From: an uncultured Duncaniella sp.
GTDB lineage: Bacteria; Bacteroidota; Bacteroidia; Bacteroidales; Muribaculaceae
Direction of reading: 5' to 3'
Assembly (NCBI GenBank): GCA_910587515.1
Contig: CAJULW010000036.1
Coordinates: 1-54,820 of the forward strand
Length of the DNA stretch: 54,820 bases
Positions 34,447-43,501 of the stretch are shown here, in pieces. Each line of letters starts with the position of its first letter. Within the stretch, counting starts at the first letter, position 1. The position numbers were made by a program, and so were the translations under genes. The notes under the pieces are model-generated. The model ran no database searches, had not been told where the DNA came from, and worked only from the letters and a program-made list of their open reading frames with translations.

Positions 34447-36108
34447 CTATACTAACAGTAGTATTATAAGTTGAGCCACTATCACTCGGCAGAACATCGA
34501 TAGCGGGTATACCGTGGCATAACTTACCGTGGCATAGTCACCGGGGACAAGGTCGTTGGCGTAGTTGAGGGCCATTGGATTGGCCATGCTGCCACATAGC
34601 ATTCCACATGTCAGTCCGAAGTCAAGTTTGCAGATTTTCATAGCGATCGTACCTATAACCAGGACAGGAATGATGGTGACAAGAAAACCAAGCAAGATCC
34701 AAATTAAGCCCTCGGTGCGGGCTATTGTTTCAATAAAATGCGCTCCGGCTTCCAGCCCGAGACAGGCGAGATACAGTGACAGCCCGATACCGCGCAACAT
34801 AAGATTGGCACTGCGTGTCGTATAGGTCACGAGACGGAACTGAGGCCCGAAAAGACCGATAAGTATACCTACGATTATTGGGCCTCCGGCAAGTCCCAGT
34901 TTTATGGGCGCTGATATTCCGGGGATGGCTATAGGGATCGAGCCTATGACGAGTCCCAGTACTATGCCGATAAAGATGGCACCGAGATTCGGATCTTTGA
35001 GCTTAATGGCGGTATTTCCAAGCAAATGCTCAACTTTCTCGATGTCGGCCGCGCTGCCGACAACGGTAAGACTGTCTCCGAGCTGTAATATCAGATCCGG
35101 AGTCGCAAGAAGGTGAAGACCGCTTCTGGTGATGCGGCTGATATTGATGTGGTAGTGGTTGCGGAGCCGTAGCGAACCGAGCTTTTTGCCGTTGATAGCC
35201 GATCGGCTGACTATAATCTTGCGTGAGATAAGGCGATTGTCGATAGAGTTCCAGTCGATGTCTTTTTTGTTCCAGTCGCGTGCTTCTTGCATTCCGAACA
35301 GGACTTTTAGCTTTTGACAGCCATCAGGGCTTGTGATGACAAGCAGGTGGTCGTTTTCTTGAAGGACGGTGTTTGAATCAGGGATGCTGACATTGTCCTC
35401 ACGCCAAAGTCTGGAGATGACGAATTTGTTTTTGACCACTGACGAGATTTCTCGTATGGTCATGCCGTATATCGCCGGATTGCAAACTTTGAATTCAGCG
35501 ATGAACGTTTCGTCGGGATCTTCTTTAGGAGAGGACAACGGTGTGTCTTGGCCAATGAAGAGTTTGCGCATGACGATTATGGCAAGTATGACTCCGACGA
35601 CACCGAGCGGATAAGTGACCGCGCAGCTGAGCGCAGCTCCACTTGCCGACAGACCGCTTTGCTCAAGAGCCTGTTGGGCTGCTCCGAGAGCGGGAGTGTT
35701 GGTGGTGGCTCCGCAAAGGATTCCGGTGGCCTCACCTATGGGTAGGCCGAAGCAAAGGCTTATCAGGATGGTCATGGCTGTTCCGAGAAGTAATACCCCT
35801 AATCCTAATAGGTTCAGTTCCATTCCTCCTTTGCGGAATGAACTGAAAAATCCCGGCCCGACTTTAAGTCCAAGTTCGTAGACGAACAGCACCAGACCGA
35901 GGTTTTCGGTGTAATGTAGTATGGTAGGGTCTATTGAAAGCCCTATATGGCCGGCTATTATGCCTGCAAAAAAGACGAATGTAACGCCAAGTGATATGCC
36001 CCATATCCTTATTTTGCCCAATGCAAGGCCTACAGCGATTATGACCGATATTATGATCACGGCCTGAAGGGACGAGTGGCTCAGAAATATATCAGAAATC
36101 CATTGCAT
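34447..36108 (-). CDS. AspT/YidE/YbjL-family transporter
   Basis: A 553-residue membrane protein built as two repeats of an AspT/YidE/YbjL antiporter domain (about 10-180 and 385-550; repeated GEATGILCGATTNTPALGAAQ and LTCGMLCGSMANPMALNYA) separated by two RCK-C/TrkA-C domains (about 205-285 and 295-375; VLQENDHLLVI and ILQLGDSLTVVG). Relatives exchange dicarboxylic amino acids such as aspartate for alanine, but the substrate here is not known. A -7-like TAATTTTG at 36120-36113 lies only 5 bases before the ATG, so the mRNA may be leaderless. Confidence 0.88.
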   Translation of the reverse strand: MQWISDIFLSHSSLQAVIIISVIIAVGLALGKIRIWGISLGVTFVFFAGIIAGHIGLSIDPTILHYTENLGLVLFVYELGLKVGPGFFSSFRKGGMELNLLGLGVLLLGTAMTILISLCFGLPIGEATGILCGATTNTPALGAAQQALEQSGLSASGAALSCAVTYPLGVVGVILAIIVMRKLFIGQDTPLSSPKEDPDETFIAEFKVCNPAIYGMTIREISSVVKNKFVISRLWREDNVSIPDSNTVLQENDHLLVITSPDGCQKLKVLFGMQEARDWNKKDIDWNSIDNRLISRKIIVSRSAINGKKLGSLRLRNHYHINISRITRSGLHLLATPDLILQLGDSLTVVGSAADIEKVEHLLGNTAIKLKDPNLGAIFIGIVLGLVIGSIPIAIPGISAPIKLGLAGGPIIVGILIGLFGPQFRLVTYTTRSANLMLRGIGLSLYLACLGLEAGAHFIETIARTEGLIWILLGFLVTIIPVLVIGTIAMKICKLDFGLTCGMLCGSMANPMALNYANDLVPGDYATVSYATVYPLSMFCRVIVAQLIILLLV

Positions 36109-36253
36109 GGTGCAAAATTACGAAAATAGCTACCGATAAAGTCTTATATAAATTATGGTTAATGTTTTTTAACAGCAGGTGGAGGCGGTGGATTGGCGAC
36201 ATGTGATATTATGTATAACTGTAAGCAATTGATGTGGGCGGTTTACGAGCTTC

Positions 36254-36285
36254 TTTGCAAATGATTAAAAATTCGCTTAATTTTG
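36254..36285 (+). promoter_or_regulatory. promoter for BtuF/FecCD-like pair
   Basis: TTTG at 36254-36257, 20-bp spacer, TAATTTTG at 36278-36285. The leader is only about 36 bases, too short for a cobalamin riboswitch. Confidence 0.75.
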
Positions 36286-36327
36286 CGGTTTACTGAACGA
36301 TTAGATGATTTGACTGTCTCATAGTTT

Positions 36328-37464
36328 ATGAAAGTTATATACACATTGATATTTTTGACGCTGTCTTTTTTGTCAGGATTGTGTTTCCTTGGGTGTGGAA
36401 GGTCATTTGGTGATAGGGATGCGAAGGTGGGTGGTGATACGATCACGGAAATGGCCTCGCTTCTTACCATTGTCGATTATGACGATTATATGGTAGCCGA
36501 TATCAGGAATCCATGGGACAGTGCGGCTTTGCTACAACGCTATGTCTTGTTGCCGGACACGGATTCTTCGGTTATGTCAATCCCGTCTGGCACGGTTGTA
36601 AGGGTTCCATTAAAAAAGTCATTGGTTTACTCCGGTGTGCATGCTGGTGCGATAGCGGAACTTGGACGTATTTCAGCGATTAAAGGGGTGGCGGATGCTG
36701 ATTATTTTACTGTAGCCGATATTCGTGACGGGTTGAAAAAAGGACTTGTGGCGGATGTCGGTTCATCGATGTCGCCTGATGTCGAAAAGGTAACAGAACT
36801 TGATCCTGACGCTATTTTGGCTTCACCATATCAGAACGCTGGCTACGGAATTGTGGAGGATCTTGGCATTCCTGTAATCGAATGCGCTGACTATATGGAA
36901 CCGACCCCGCTCGGCCGTGCGGAATGGATTAAGTTGCTTGGTGTGTTATATGGAAATCTGTCAGAGGCTGAAAATATATTCGGGAAAGTGAAAGTCAGGT
37001 ATGAGGCACTTGTGGAAAGTGTGGAGAACGATAGACAGAATCGTCCGAAAGTCATCACCGAGCGAGTCATCAACGGGGTATGGTTTGTGCCGGGAGGTCG
37101 TAGCTATATGTCGCGTCTGATAACTGATGCGGGTGGTGTCAATCCATGGATGGATACCTCTGACAAAGGTTCGCTTCAGCTCGATTTTTCTTCTGTACTT
37201 GATCGTGCATGTGATTCGGATATATGGCTTATACGTAATTTGGGGCCGCTTTCTTTAGGAGAACTGGAGTCCTCATATTCTCTTAATGCCGAGATTAAAG
37301 CGTTTAAAGATGGAGAGGTGTATGTGGCCGATACTTCGACATGTACCTTGTTTGACGACTTTCCTTTTCATCCTGAAAAATTGCTTAAAGAATACATACA
37401 TATATTCCATCCCGAATTGCGTGCGGAAGGCGACACGGCTGTTTATTATAAACGGATACGCTGA
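36328..37464 (+). CDS. substrate-binding lipoprotein of a BtuF/FepB-type ABC importer
   Basis: A 378-residue lipoprotein (lipobox FLGC, Cys23) with the two-lobed helical-backbone binding fold of the PF01497 family: VVRVPLKKSLVYSGVHAGAIAELG, VADVGSSMSPDVEKVTELDPDAILASPYQN and the long central helix WIKLLGVLYGNLSEAENIF. Such proteins capture cobalamin, haem or ferric siderophores. No riboswitch is present, so nothing favours cobalamin. The permease gene starts 2 bases after the stop. No ATPase gene is in the window. Confidence 0.88.
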   Translation: MKVIYTLIFLTLSFLSGLCFLGCGRSFGDRDAKVGGDTITEMASLLTIVDYDDYMVADIRNPWDSAALLQRYVLLPDTDSSVMSIPSGTVVRVPLKKSLVYSGVHAGAIAELGRISAIKGVADADYFTVADIRDGLKKGLVADVGSSMSPDVEKVTELDPDAILASPYQNAGYGIVEDLGIPVIECADYMEPTPLGRAEWIKLLGVLYGNLSEAENIFGKVKVRYEALVESVENDRQNRPKVITERVINGVWFVPGGRSYMSRLITDAGGVNPWMDTSDKGSLQLDFSSVLDRACDSDIWLIRNLGPLSLGELESSYSLNAEIKAFKDGEVYVADTSTCTLFDDFPFHPEKLLKEYIHIFHPELRAEGDTAVYYKRIR

Positions 37465-37466
37465 TA

Positions 37467-38501
37467 ATGAGAGTTTCAAAAATAAAAGGAAACAGACCGG
37501 CTATGGCGATAGTCATGCTCTCGGTGTTGACGCTGGCGCTGTTTGCGGCCTGTTTGTTCGTCGGGTCTGTAGATATTCCGGTATCTGAAGTCTGTAACAT
37601 CCTCTGTGGAGGAGAATCTTCGCGACGCTCATGGCAGGTGATAGTACTTGGCTCGCGCTTGGTTACCGCTGTCGTGGCGGTTTTGGCGGGAGCGGCTCTT
37701 GCGGTTGCCGGATTGATGATGCAGACAACGTTTTCCAATCCTCTTGCCGGGCCGTCGATACTTGGAGTCTCGACAGGGTCGAGCCTCGGAGTGGCGATTG
37801 TCATGCTTTCGTTGGGAGGCACGCTTGGCACACTTGGAGAGTCGGTCAGCATTGTGTCCGCAGCGATAGCGGGAGCGATGGCGGTTTTGGCTATGCTGTT
37901 GCTTTTTTCGCGATTTGTAGATTCGAATGCGATGTTCCTGATCGTAGGTATATTGGTCGGTTACCTCACGTCGTCAGCTGTATCCTTGCTTAATTTTTTT
38001 GCGACGCAGGAGGGGGTTCATTCTTATGTCATCTGGGGACTTGGATCTTTTTCAGGTGTTTCCGGCGGGCGTCTGTATGTGATGGGGCCGATATTGTTGC
38101 TTTTTATAAGTTTGTCAATGTTGATGGTTAAACCTCTCGACGCGCTTCTGCTCGGAGATGACTATGCATCAAATCTTGGAGTGAATGTCAGGTCGACGCG
38201 TAACAGGCTTTTAATATTGTCAGGAGGATTGACAGCGGTTGTTACAGCTTTCTGTGGCCCGATCGCTTTTATCGGCATGGTTGTGCCTCACATCGCAAGG
38301 ATTTTGACCAATGACCCGCGTCACATAGTGCTTATGCCCGTGACCGCTCTTAGTGGTGCGTCCCTCGGACTTTTTTGTGTGCTTATAAGTGTTCTTCCCG
38401 GTAGTAACGGTGTGATTCCCATTAACGCGATCACTCCTTTGGTAGGCGTTCCGGTTATACTTTATATAATATTGAATAGGAGGAGATTCAACCTGTTTTG
38501 A
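37467..38501 (+). CDS. FecCD-family ABC importer permease
   Basis: A 344-residue permease of the BtuC/FecCD family with about nine or ten membrane segments and the family landmarks VIVLGSRLVTAVVAVLAGAAL, GLMMQTTFSNPLAGPSILGVSTG, GPIAFIGMVVPHIAR and VIPINAITPLVGVPVILYII. It would form the channel for the ligand delivered by the lipoprotein encoded just upstream. In most operons of this type an ATPase gene follows; here prfB does, with its own promoter 34 bases after the stop. Confidence 0.93.
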   Translation: MRVSKIKGNRPAMAIVMLSVLTLALFAACLFVGSVDIPVSEVCNILCGGESSRRSWQVIVLGSRLVTAVVAVLAGAALAVAGLMMQTTFSNPLAGPSILGVSTGSSLGVAIVMLSLGGTLGTLGESVSIVSAAIAGAMAVLAMLLLFSRFVDSNAMFLIVGILVGYLTSSAVSLLNFFATQEGVHSYVIWGLGSFSGVSGGRLYVMGPILLLFISLSMLMVKPLDALLLGDDYASNLGVNVRSTRNRLLILSGGLTAVVTAFCGPIAFIGMVVPHIARILTNDPRHIVLMPVTALSGASLGLFCVLISVLPGSNGVIPINAITPLVGVPVILYIILNRRRFNLF

Positions 38502-38534
38502 GCAATGTGTTCAATACGGATGTATCTCTCCTGT

Positions 38535-38566
38535 TTTGCAGGTAAATGAAAAAACAGCTAACTTTG
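38535..38566 (+). promoter_or_regulatory. prfB promoter
   Basis: TTTG at 38535-38538, 20-bp spacer, TAACTTTG at 38559-38566; transcription would start near 38572. Confidence 0.75.
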
Positions 38567-38570
38567 TAAT

Positions 38571-38595
38571 CGCATAGAAAACGGTTTTCTATGCG
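38571..38595 (+). promoter_or_regulatory. hairpin at the 5' end of prfB mRNA
   Basis: CGCATAGAAAAC (38571-38582) and GTTTTCTATGCG (38584-38595) are exact inverted repeats starting at the predicted transcription start. It could protect the mRNA end, or end transcripts from the permease gene. Confidence 0.5.
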
Positions 38596-38634
38596 GGTTT
38601 TGAAGAAATTACACATTAAATTATAAATAGACCA

Positions 38635-39751
38635 ATGATTACCCAGGAACAATTAAAAGAGACTTTTGAACGCAAGTTGGCGTTGAGGAGGTATCTTTGA
38701 CATCGACAGCAAGAAAATACAAGTAGAGGAGGAAGAACTCCGCACGCATGTGCCAGATTTTTGGGAACATCCAAAAGAGGCGCAGGCTCAAATGAAAAAA
38801 ATCAAGGATATACAGGTTTGGATTGACGGGTACGAGGATATAGATAAGGTTGTAAACGAACTCCAGCTTGCATGGGATTTCCTTAAAGAGGGTCTTGTGG
38901 AAGAAGCTGAGATCGACGCGCTCTATGCTGATGCTGTAGCTAAAATCGAGGATCTCGAACTCCGAAATATGCTGCGGCGAGAGGAGGATAAACTCGGGGT
39001 GGTATTGAAGATAAACTCCGGTGCCGGTGGTACGGAAAGTCAGGATTGGGCTTCGATGCTTATGCGTATGTATTTGCGTTGGTGCGAAAGCCATGGCTAC
39101 AAAACATCGGTCGCCAACCTCCTTGAAGGTGATGAAGCAGGGATAAAATCTTGCACGATCAATGTTGAGGGTGATTTCGCATACGGCTACCTTAAAAGTG
39201 AGAACGGTGTGCATCGCTTGGTGCGTGTGTCACCGTACAATGCTCAAGGTAAGCGTATGACATCGTTTGCATCTGTTTTTGTCACGCCTCTTGTCGACGA
39301 TACGATTGAAGTGAAAGTTGACCCGGCTTTGTTGTCGTGGGATACGTTCCGTTCTGGAGGCGCTGGAGGACAGAATGTCAATAAGGTGGAGTCTGGTGTG
39401 CGTCTGCGATATCAATTTACAGATCCGTATACAGGTGAGCAGGAGGAGATTCTTATAGAGAATACGGAGACCCGAGACCAACCTAAAAATAAGGAAAACG
39501 CCATGCGGCAGTTGCGGTCGATCCTCTATGACAAAGAGTTGCAGCACCGCCTTCAGGAGCAGGCTAAAATAGAGGCCGGCAAAATGAAGATTGAATGGGG
39601 ATCACAGATCCGAAGCTATGTTTTTGATGACCGTCGGGTAAAAGATCATAGGACCAACTATCAGACAAGTGATGTTAATGGTGTCATGGACGGAGATCTC
39701 GACGCTTTCATAAAGGCATATCTGATGGAGTTTGCCGCAACCGAGGAATAG
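38635..39751 (+). CDS. prfB: peptide chain release factor 2 with programmed +1 frameshift
   Basis: RF2 reads UGA and UAA stop codons. Frame zero runs from the ATG at 38635 for 21 codons to a TGA at 38698-38700; the protein goes on only if the ribosome slips +1 on CTT TGA C, using GAC at 38699, to give 371 residues. The slip signal is complete: internal Shine-Dalgarno AGGAGG (38686-38691) and slippery CTT-TGA-C. This is the known self-regulation of RF2: low RF2 lets the slip occur. Downstream are the peptidyl-hydrolysis motif GGAGGQNVNKVES and the codon-recognition tripeptide, which reads SPY (VRVSPYNAQG) rather than SPF. Confidence 0.95.
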
Positions 39752-39767
39752 TCTATAAAGCAAATTT

Positions 39768-39824
39768 AATATCATCCACCGGCATTTTCAAACATATTAT
39801 TTGAAAATGCCGGTGGATGATATT
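39768..39824. terminator. bidirectional terminator between prfB and symporter gene
   Basis: Perfect 25-bp stem (39768-39792 with 39800-39824) and a 7-base loop, placed 16 bases after the prfB stop and 22 bases beyond the stop of the convergent symporter gene. Confidence 0.88.
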
Positions 39825-39846
39825 ATTGTGCCTTATCGTGTCGGGA

Positions 39847-41286
39847 TTATTTCCAACATTCGGTTTCGTCTGCGATTTCCGGTATTGTGGATGAATGATA
39901 GATCGGGTCAAGCCCGGCGCGTTTCTGTGAACGGTAATCATTGAGCAATCTTACAGCGTATTTCCCTAAAAACAGGATGGCGGCAAGGTTGCATAATGTC
40001 ATCAGCGCCATGGTTATGTCTGCAAACCCCCATGCAAGGTCGAGCGACATGACAGCTCCGGCATATACGACAACGCTTACAAGAAATCGATATATGTTTA
40101 TAAGTGTAGGATTGTCATAGATAAACCGTATGTTTGTTTCCCCGTAATAATAATTGGCGATAATACTTGTGAAAGCAAAAAAGAATATTGCCACGCTGAC
40201 GAAAGTCGAGCCTATGCGATAAGAGCTTCCGAAACCTGCGTCAATGGCTTTTTGTGTAAGTATGATGCCGTCGTGACCATCCATGAAAATGCCGCTGCAA
40301 AGAATTATGAAGGCCGTGGCTGTACATATTAACATTGTATCGGTGTAGACACCGAGTGTTTGGATAAGCCCTTGCTTTACGGGATGCGATACGGATGCCG
40401 TCGCTGCCGCGTTGGGGGTGGATCCTTCTCCGGCTTCATTGCTGAAAAGACCTCGTTTTATACCCATTACCATGGCGGCTCCGACACTCCCACCGATTGC
40501 CTCGTCGAATCCGAAAGCATTTGATATGATGAGGTGCATCACTTCCGGGAAACGGTGTATGTTGATGCATACGATCACGAAAGCGATCACTATATATGCG
40601 ATCGCCATGACTGGAACTACGATCTGGCTGAATCGTGACACCCTTTGTATGCCACCCCATATAATGGAAAGAGTCATCAATCCGAGTACGATCGCTGTAA
40701 CCTCCCGTGGGATAGCGAATGATGACTCGAGTGCGTCAGAGATTGTGTTTGACTGAACTGAATTGAACGCGAATCCGAAAGTAAGTGTTATAAGAATTGC
40801 AAAAGTTATGGCCCACCATCGTTTGTGAAGACCTTTGAGTATGTAATAGGCCGGACCTCCCATAAATGATTTTTCGCCTTTGATTTTGAAAAGCTGTGCA
40901 AGCGTGGATTCTACGAATGCGCTTGCCGCTCCGAGTAGAGCGATTATCCACATCCAGAACACCGCTCCAGGTCCGCCGAGAGCTATGGCGGTTGCGACCC
41001 CTGCGAGATTTCCGGTTCCGACACGAGACGCTATGGACAATGCAAAAGCTTGAAATGAACTGATCGCACTGTTTGATGGCTCGCTGGTATCGCGATTGTA
41101 ATTGCTTGAACTCCCGGATTTGACGAGAAGACGAAACATTTCGGTTATCATCCGGAACTGTACGCCACGGGTCGCGATAGTGAAAAATATTGCCGAAAGC
41201 AGTAAGGCGATAACCATCACATAGTCGGTCAGTACACCGCTGATTGCTGTTACGATGTCTTGTATGGTAGTGCTGCTCATTGTCAA
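39847..41286 (-). CDS. sodium:alanine symporter (AGCS family)
   Basis: A 479-residue membrane protein of the AGCS family, which takes up alanine or glycine with sodium. About eleven hydrophobic segments; family motifs SFQAFALSIASRVGTGNLAGVATAI (about 73-97), GGPGAVFWMW, GGPAYYI and GIKRGLFSNEAGEGSTPNAAA (about 278-297). Own unit between two terminators; no consensus promoter stands out in the 98 bases before it. Confidence 0.94.
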   Translation of the reverse strand: MTMSSTTIQDIVTAISGVLTDYVMVIALLLSAIFFTIATRGVQFRMITEMFRLLVKSGSSSNYNRDTSEPSNSAISSFQAFALSIASRVGTGNLAGVATAIALGGPGAVFWMWIIALLGAASAFVESTLAQLFKIKGEKSFMGGPAYYILKGLHKRWWAITFAILITLTFGFAFNSVQSNTISDALESSFAIPREVTAIVLGLMTLSIIWGGIQRVSRFSQIVVPVMAIAYIVIAFVIVCINIHRFPEVMHLIISNAFGFDEAIGGSVGAAMVMGIKRGLFSNEAGEGSTPNAAATASVSHPVKQGLIQTLGVYTDTMLICTATAFIILCSGIFMDGHDGIILTQKAIDAGFGSSYRIGSTFVSVAIFFFAFTSIIANYYYGETNIRFIYDNPTLINIYRFLVSVVVYAGAVMSLDLAWGFADITMALMTLCNLAAILFLGKYAVRLLNDYRSQKRAGLDPIYHSSTIPEIADETECWK

Positions 41287-41317
41287 TGACGTTTTATGTT
41301 GTTTCCTTAAAAAACAG

Positions 41318-41351
41318 AAATAGCATCGGATTGGTTTTTCCGATGCTATTT
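41318..41351 (-). terminator. phosphoglucomutase gene terminator
   Basis: AAATAGCATCGGA (41318-41330) pairs exactly with 41339-41351 around an 8-base loop; on the minus strand it is followed by CTGTTTTTT. It lies 34 bases past the stop at 41385. Confidence 0.85.
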
Positions 41352-41384
41352 ATGTCATTCAGTTAAGAGTTGTCAAGCTTGGTT

Positions 41385-43136
41385 TCATGCGATTCCGAGA
41401 TCTTTTTTGAGAGCCTCGATTTTTGCTTCAGCGAGTTTCCCGCATTTATCATAGTCTTCGACTTTTTCCATGGGTACTTTCACTTCCATATAAAACTTGA
41501 TTTTCGGCTCTGTTCCCGAAGGCCGTACCGAAACTTTGGAACCATCTTCGGTGAAGTATTGGAGCACGTTGGAAGTGGTCGGGAAATCAAGTTTTTCGAT
41601 TCGTCCGCTATCGACATGTACCATGTCAAGAGTACTGTAATCCTTGATTGTCTTGACCGGACTGCCTGCAAGGTTTTTTGGCGGATTCTGACGGAATCCT
41701 TTCATCATTGCCTGTATTTCTTCCGCGCCTGTCTTGCCAGGACGTACGACAGACACGCCTACCTCATGGCTGAAACCGTATTTCAGATAAATATCGGCAA
41801 GCATTGCCTGGAAATCCATGCCTTTGTCCTTTGCCCATGCGCAAGCCTCGGCCATAAGGGAGATAGCTGAGACCGCATCTTTATCACGGCAGAACGTTTC
41901 GGCCAGGAAGCCATAGCTTTCCTCTCCGCCTCCAAGATAGCGTAACACGTCTTCGTTGTCGCGCATGACGGCTGCGATCCATTTGAACCCGGTGTAGCAG
42001 TCGAATAGACGGACATTCATGGCCTCGCAGATGGATTTGATGGTTTCGGTGGTCACAATGGTCTTGACTGCGAATTCGTTGCCTTTGAGCAGGCCAAGTT
42101 CGCTGTTTCGTGTGATGATATAATTGAGAAGTATCATCACGATCTGATTTCCGTTGAGAAGAACGTATTCACCGCTGTTGTCGCGTATGACACATCCGAT
42201 ACGGTCTGCATCGGGGTCTGATGCCATTACGATGTCAGCGTTGACTTCCTTTGCTTTGGCGATAGCCATTGCCATCGCTGACGGTACTTCGGGATTTGGT
42301 GATTCGACTGTGGGGAATTCTCCGCTTGGCACGTCCTGTTCGGGGACATGGATGATGTTGGCGAAGCCGAAATTGCGGAGTGAATCGGGAATCAGTTTCA
42401 CGCCTGTGCCGTGGATAGGGGTATAGACGATCTTTAGATCTTTGTGGCGTTCGATGACATCCGGGCTGAGCGATAGTTCTTTGATCTTTTCAAGATATAT
42501 CTTGTCGACATCTTCTCCGATAATTTGGATTTTGGATTTGTCGCCTTGGAATTTAATATCCTTTACACTCTTTATGCGATTGACATTGTCGATTATATTC
42601 ACGTCGTGAGGTGCTATAATCTGCGCTCCGTCCTCCCAATAGGCTTTGTAGCCGTTATAAATTTTGGGGTTGTGTGACGCGGTTATATTTACACCGCTTT
42701 GACATCCGAAATGACGTATCGCGAATGAAAGTTCCGGTGTCGGACGGAAACTTTCAAATAAATATACTTTTATACCGTTGGCTGAGAAGATGTCAGCGAC
42801 TATTTCTGCGAATTTGCGCGAGTTGTTACGCACGTCGTGTCCGACAGCAACGCTTATATCTGGCAGATCCTTGAAAGCTTCTTTAAGATAGTTTGCCAAA
42901 CCTTGGGTGGCAGCTCCGACGGTGTATATGTTCATCCTGTTTGAGCCTGCGCCCATTATGCCGCGCAGACCTCCGGTCCCGAATTCAAGATCCTTATAGA
43001 AACATTCGATAAGTTCGGTCTTGTCGTCGGAATCAAGCATACGCTTTACCTCGTCGCGGGTTTCCTCGTCATAACCGTCTCCGAGCCATACTTGTGCTTT
43101 GGCGGTTACGTCTTTAAGCAGTTGTTCGTTTTCCAT
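41385..43136 (-). CDS. phosphoglucomutase / phosphomannomutase
   Basis: A 583-residue alpha-D-phosphohexomutase of the PgcA/PGM2-like group, interconverting glucose-1- and glucose-6-phosphate or the mannose forms. Active-site Ser in TASHNPKIYNGYK (about 152-164), metal loop DPDADRIG (about 308-315), sugar loop GGGEESYGF (about 394-402) and phosphate loop RPSGTEPKIKFY near the end. The ATG at 43136 is chosen because the promoter lies at 43214-43245; a frame open to 43304 would start upstream of it. Confidence 0.94.
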   Translation of the reverse strand: MENEQLLKDVTAKAQVWLGDGYDEETRDEVKRMLDSDDKTELIECFYKDLEFGTGGLRGIMGAGSNRMNIYTVGAATQGLANYLKEAFKDLPDISVAVGHDVRNNSRKFAEIVADIFSANGIKVYLFESFRPTPELSFAIRHFGCQSGVNITASHNPKIYNGYKAYWEDGAQIIAPHDVNIIDNVNRIKSVKDIKFQGDKSKIQIIGEDVDKIYLEKIKELSLSPDVIERHKDLKIVYTPIHGTGVKLIPDSLRNFGFANIIHVPEQDVPSGEFPTVESPNPEVPSAMAMAIAKAKEVNADIVMASDPDADRIGCVIRDNSGEYVLLNGNQIVMILLNYIITRNSELGLLKGNEFAVKTIVTTETIKSICEAMNVRLFDCYTGFKWIAAVMRDNEDVLRYLGGGEESYGFLAETFCRDKDAVSAISLMAEACAWAKDKGMDFQAMLADIYLKYGFSHEVGVSVVRPGKTGAEEIQAMMKGFRQNPPKNLAGSPVKTIKDYSTLDMVHVDSGRIEKLDFPTTSNVLQYFTEDGSKVSVRPSGTEPKIKFYMEVKVPMEKVEDYDKCGKLAEAKIEALKKDLGIA

Positions 43137-43213
43137 ATATTTAGGGGGTTGATTAGTTTTTCTTCGCCCGTTTTGCGGGCGTGACGGCATCAGTGTTTTG
43201 ATAGCGGGTAAGG

Positions 43214-43245
43214 CAAATTTACGGCCTTTTAATTGAAATAACAAA
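43214..43245 (-). promoter_or_regulatory. phosphoglucomutase promoter
   Basis: On the minus strand TTTG (43245-43242), 20-bp spacer, TAAATTTG (43221-43214). Leader of about 70 bases. Confidence 0.75.
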
Positions 43246-43309
43246 GAAATGAACTCAAAAATGTTAAAGCTATATATAAAATAGTTTAAAGATCTCTCTT
43301 TCACTTTTT

Positions 43310-43341
43310 TTTGATATTCTATATGATTCTTTGTAATTTTG
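43310..43341 (+). promoter_or_regulatory. aspS promoter
   Basis: TTTG at 43310-43313, 20-bp spacer, TAATTTTG at 43334-43341. Transcription near 43348 gives an unusually long leader of about 154 bases before aspS. Together with the divergent promoter this accounts for the gap 43137-43501. Confidence 0.78.
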
Positions 43342-43347
43342 CGACTT

Positions 43348-43501
43348 TAACACGCGCAAGAGTAGACCGATGGATGAATCCAGGAGTCCTTTGCGTGGGA
43401 CCGTGTGCCGGAGCGAAGGTTTCTGTTTTGCTTTATATGGCGTTCGGGGTTGATAAATCGTAATCATTAAACAAATCCTAAGGATTATATCTGGTTCTGT
43501 T
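43348..43501 (+). promoter_or_regulatory. aspS leader with short open frame
   Basis: The leader holds an open frame of 27 codons (43370-43453, opening MDESRSPLRG) that ends 48 bases before aspS, and a possible CACGC/GCGTG pairing (43351-43398). Neither is proof of function: the frame has a single Asp codon, so classic attenuation is unlikely. I see no T-box (not expected in this phylum). Confidence 0.3.

Noticed and set aside
36286..36327. Possible cobalamin riboswitch before the BtuF-like gene
   Set aside because: The leader is about 36 bases; a cobalamin riboswitch needs around 200 and none of its conserved boxes are present.
38635..38700. prfB read as a frameshifted pseudogene
   Set aside because: The break has the exact programmed-frameshift signal of RF2, and the rest of the protein is intact.
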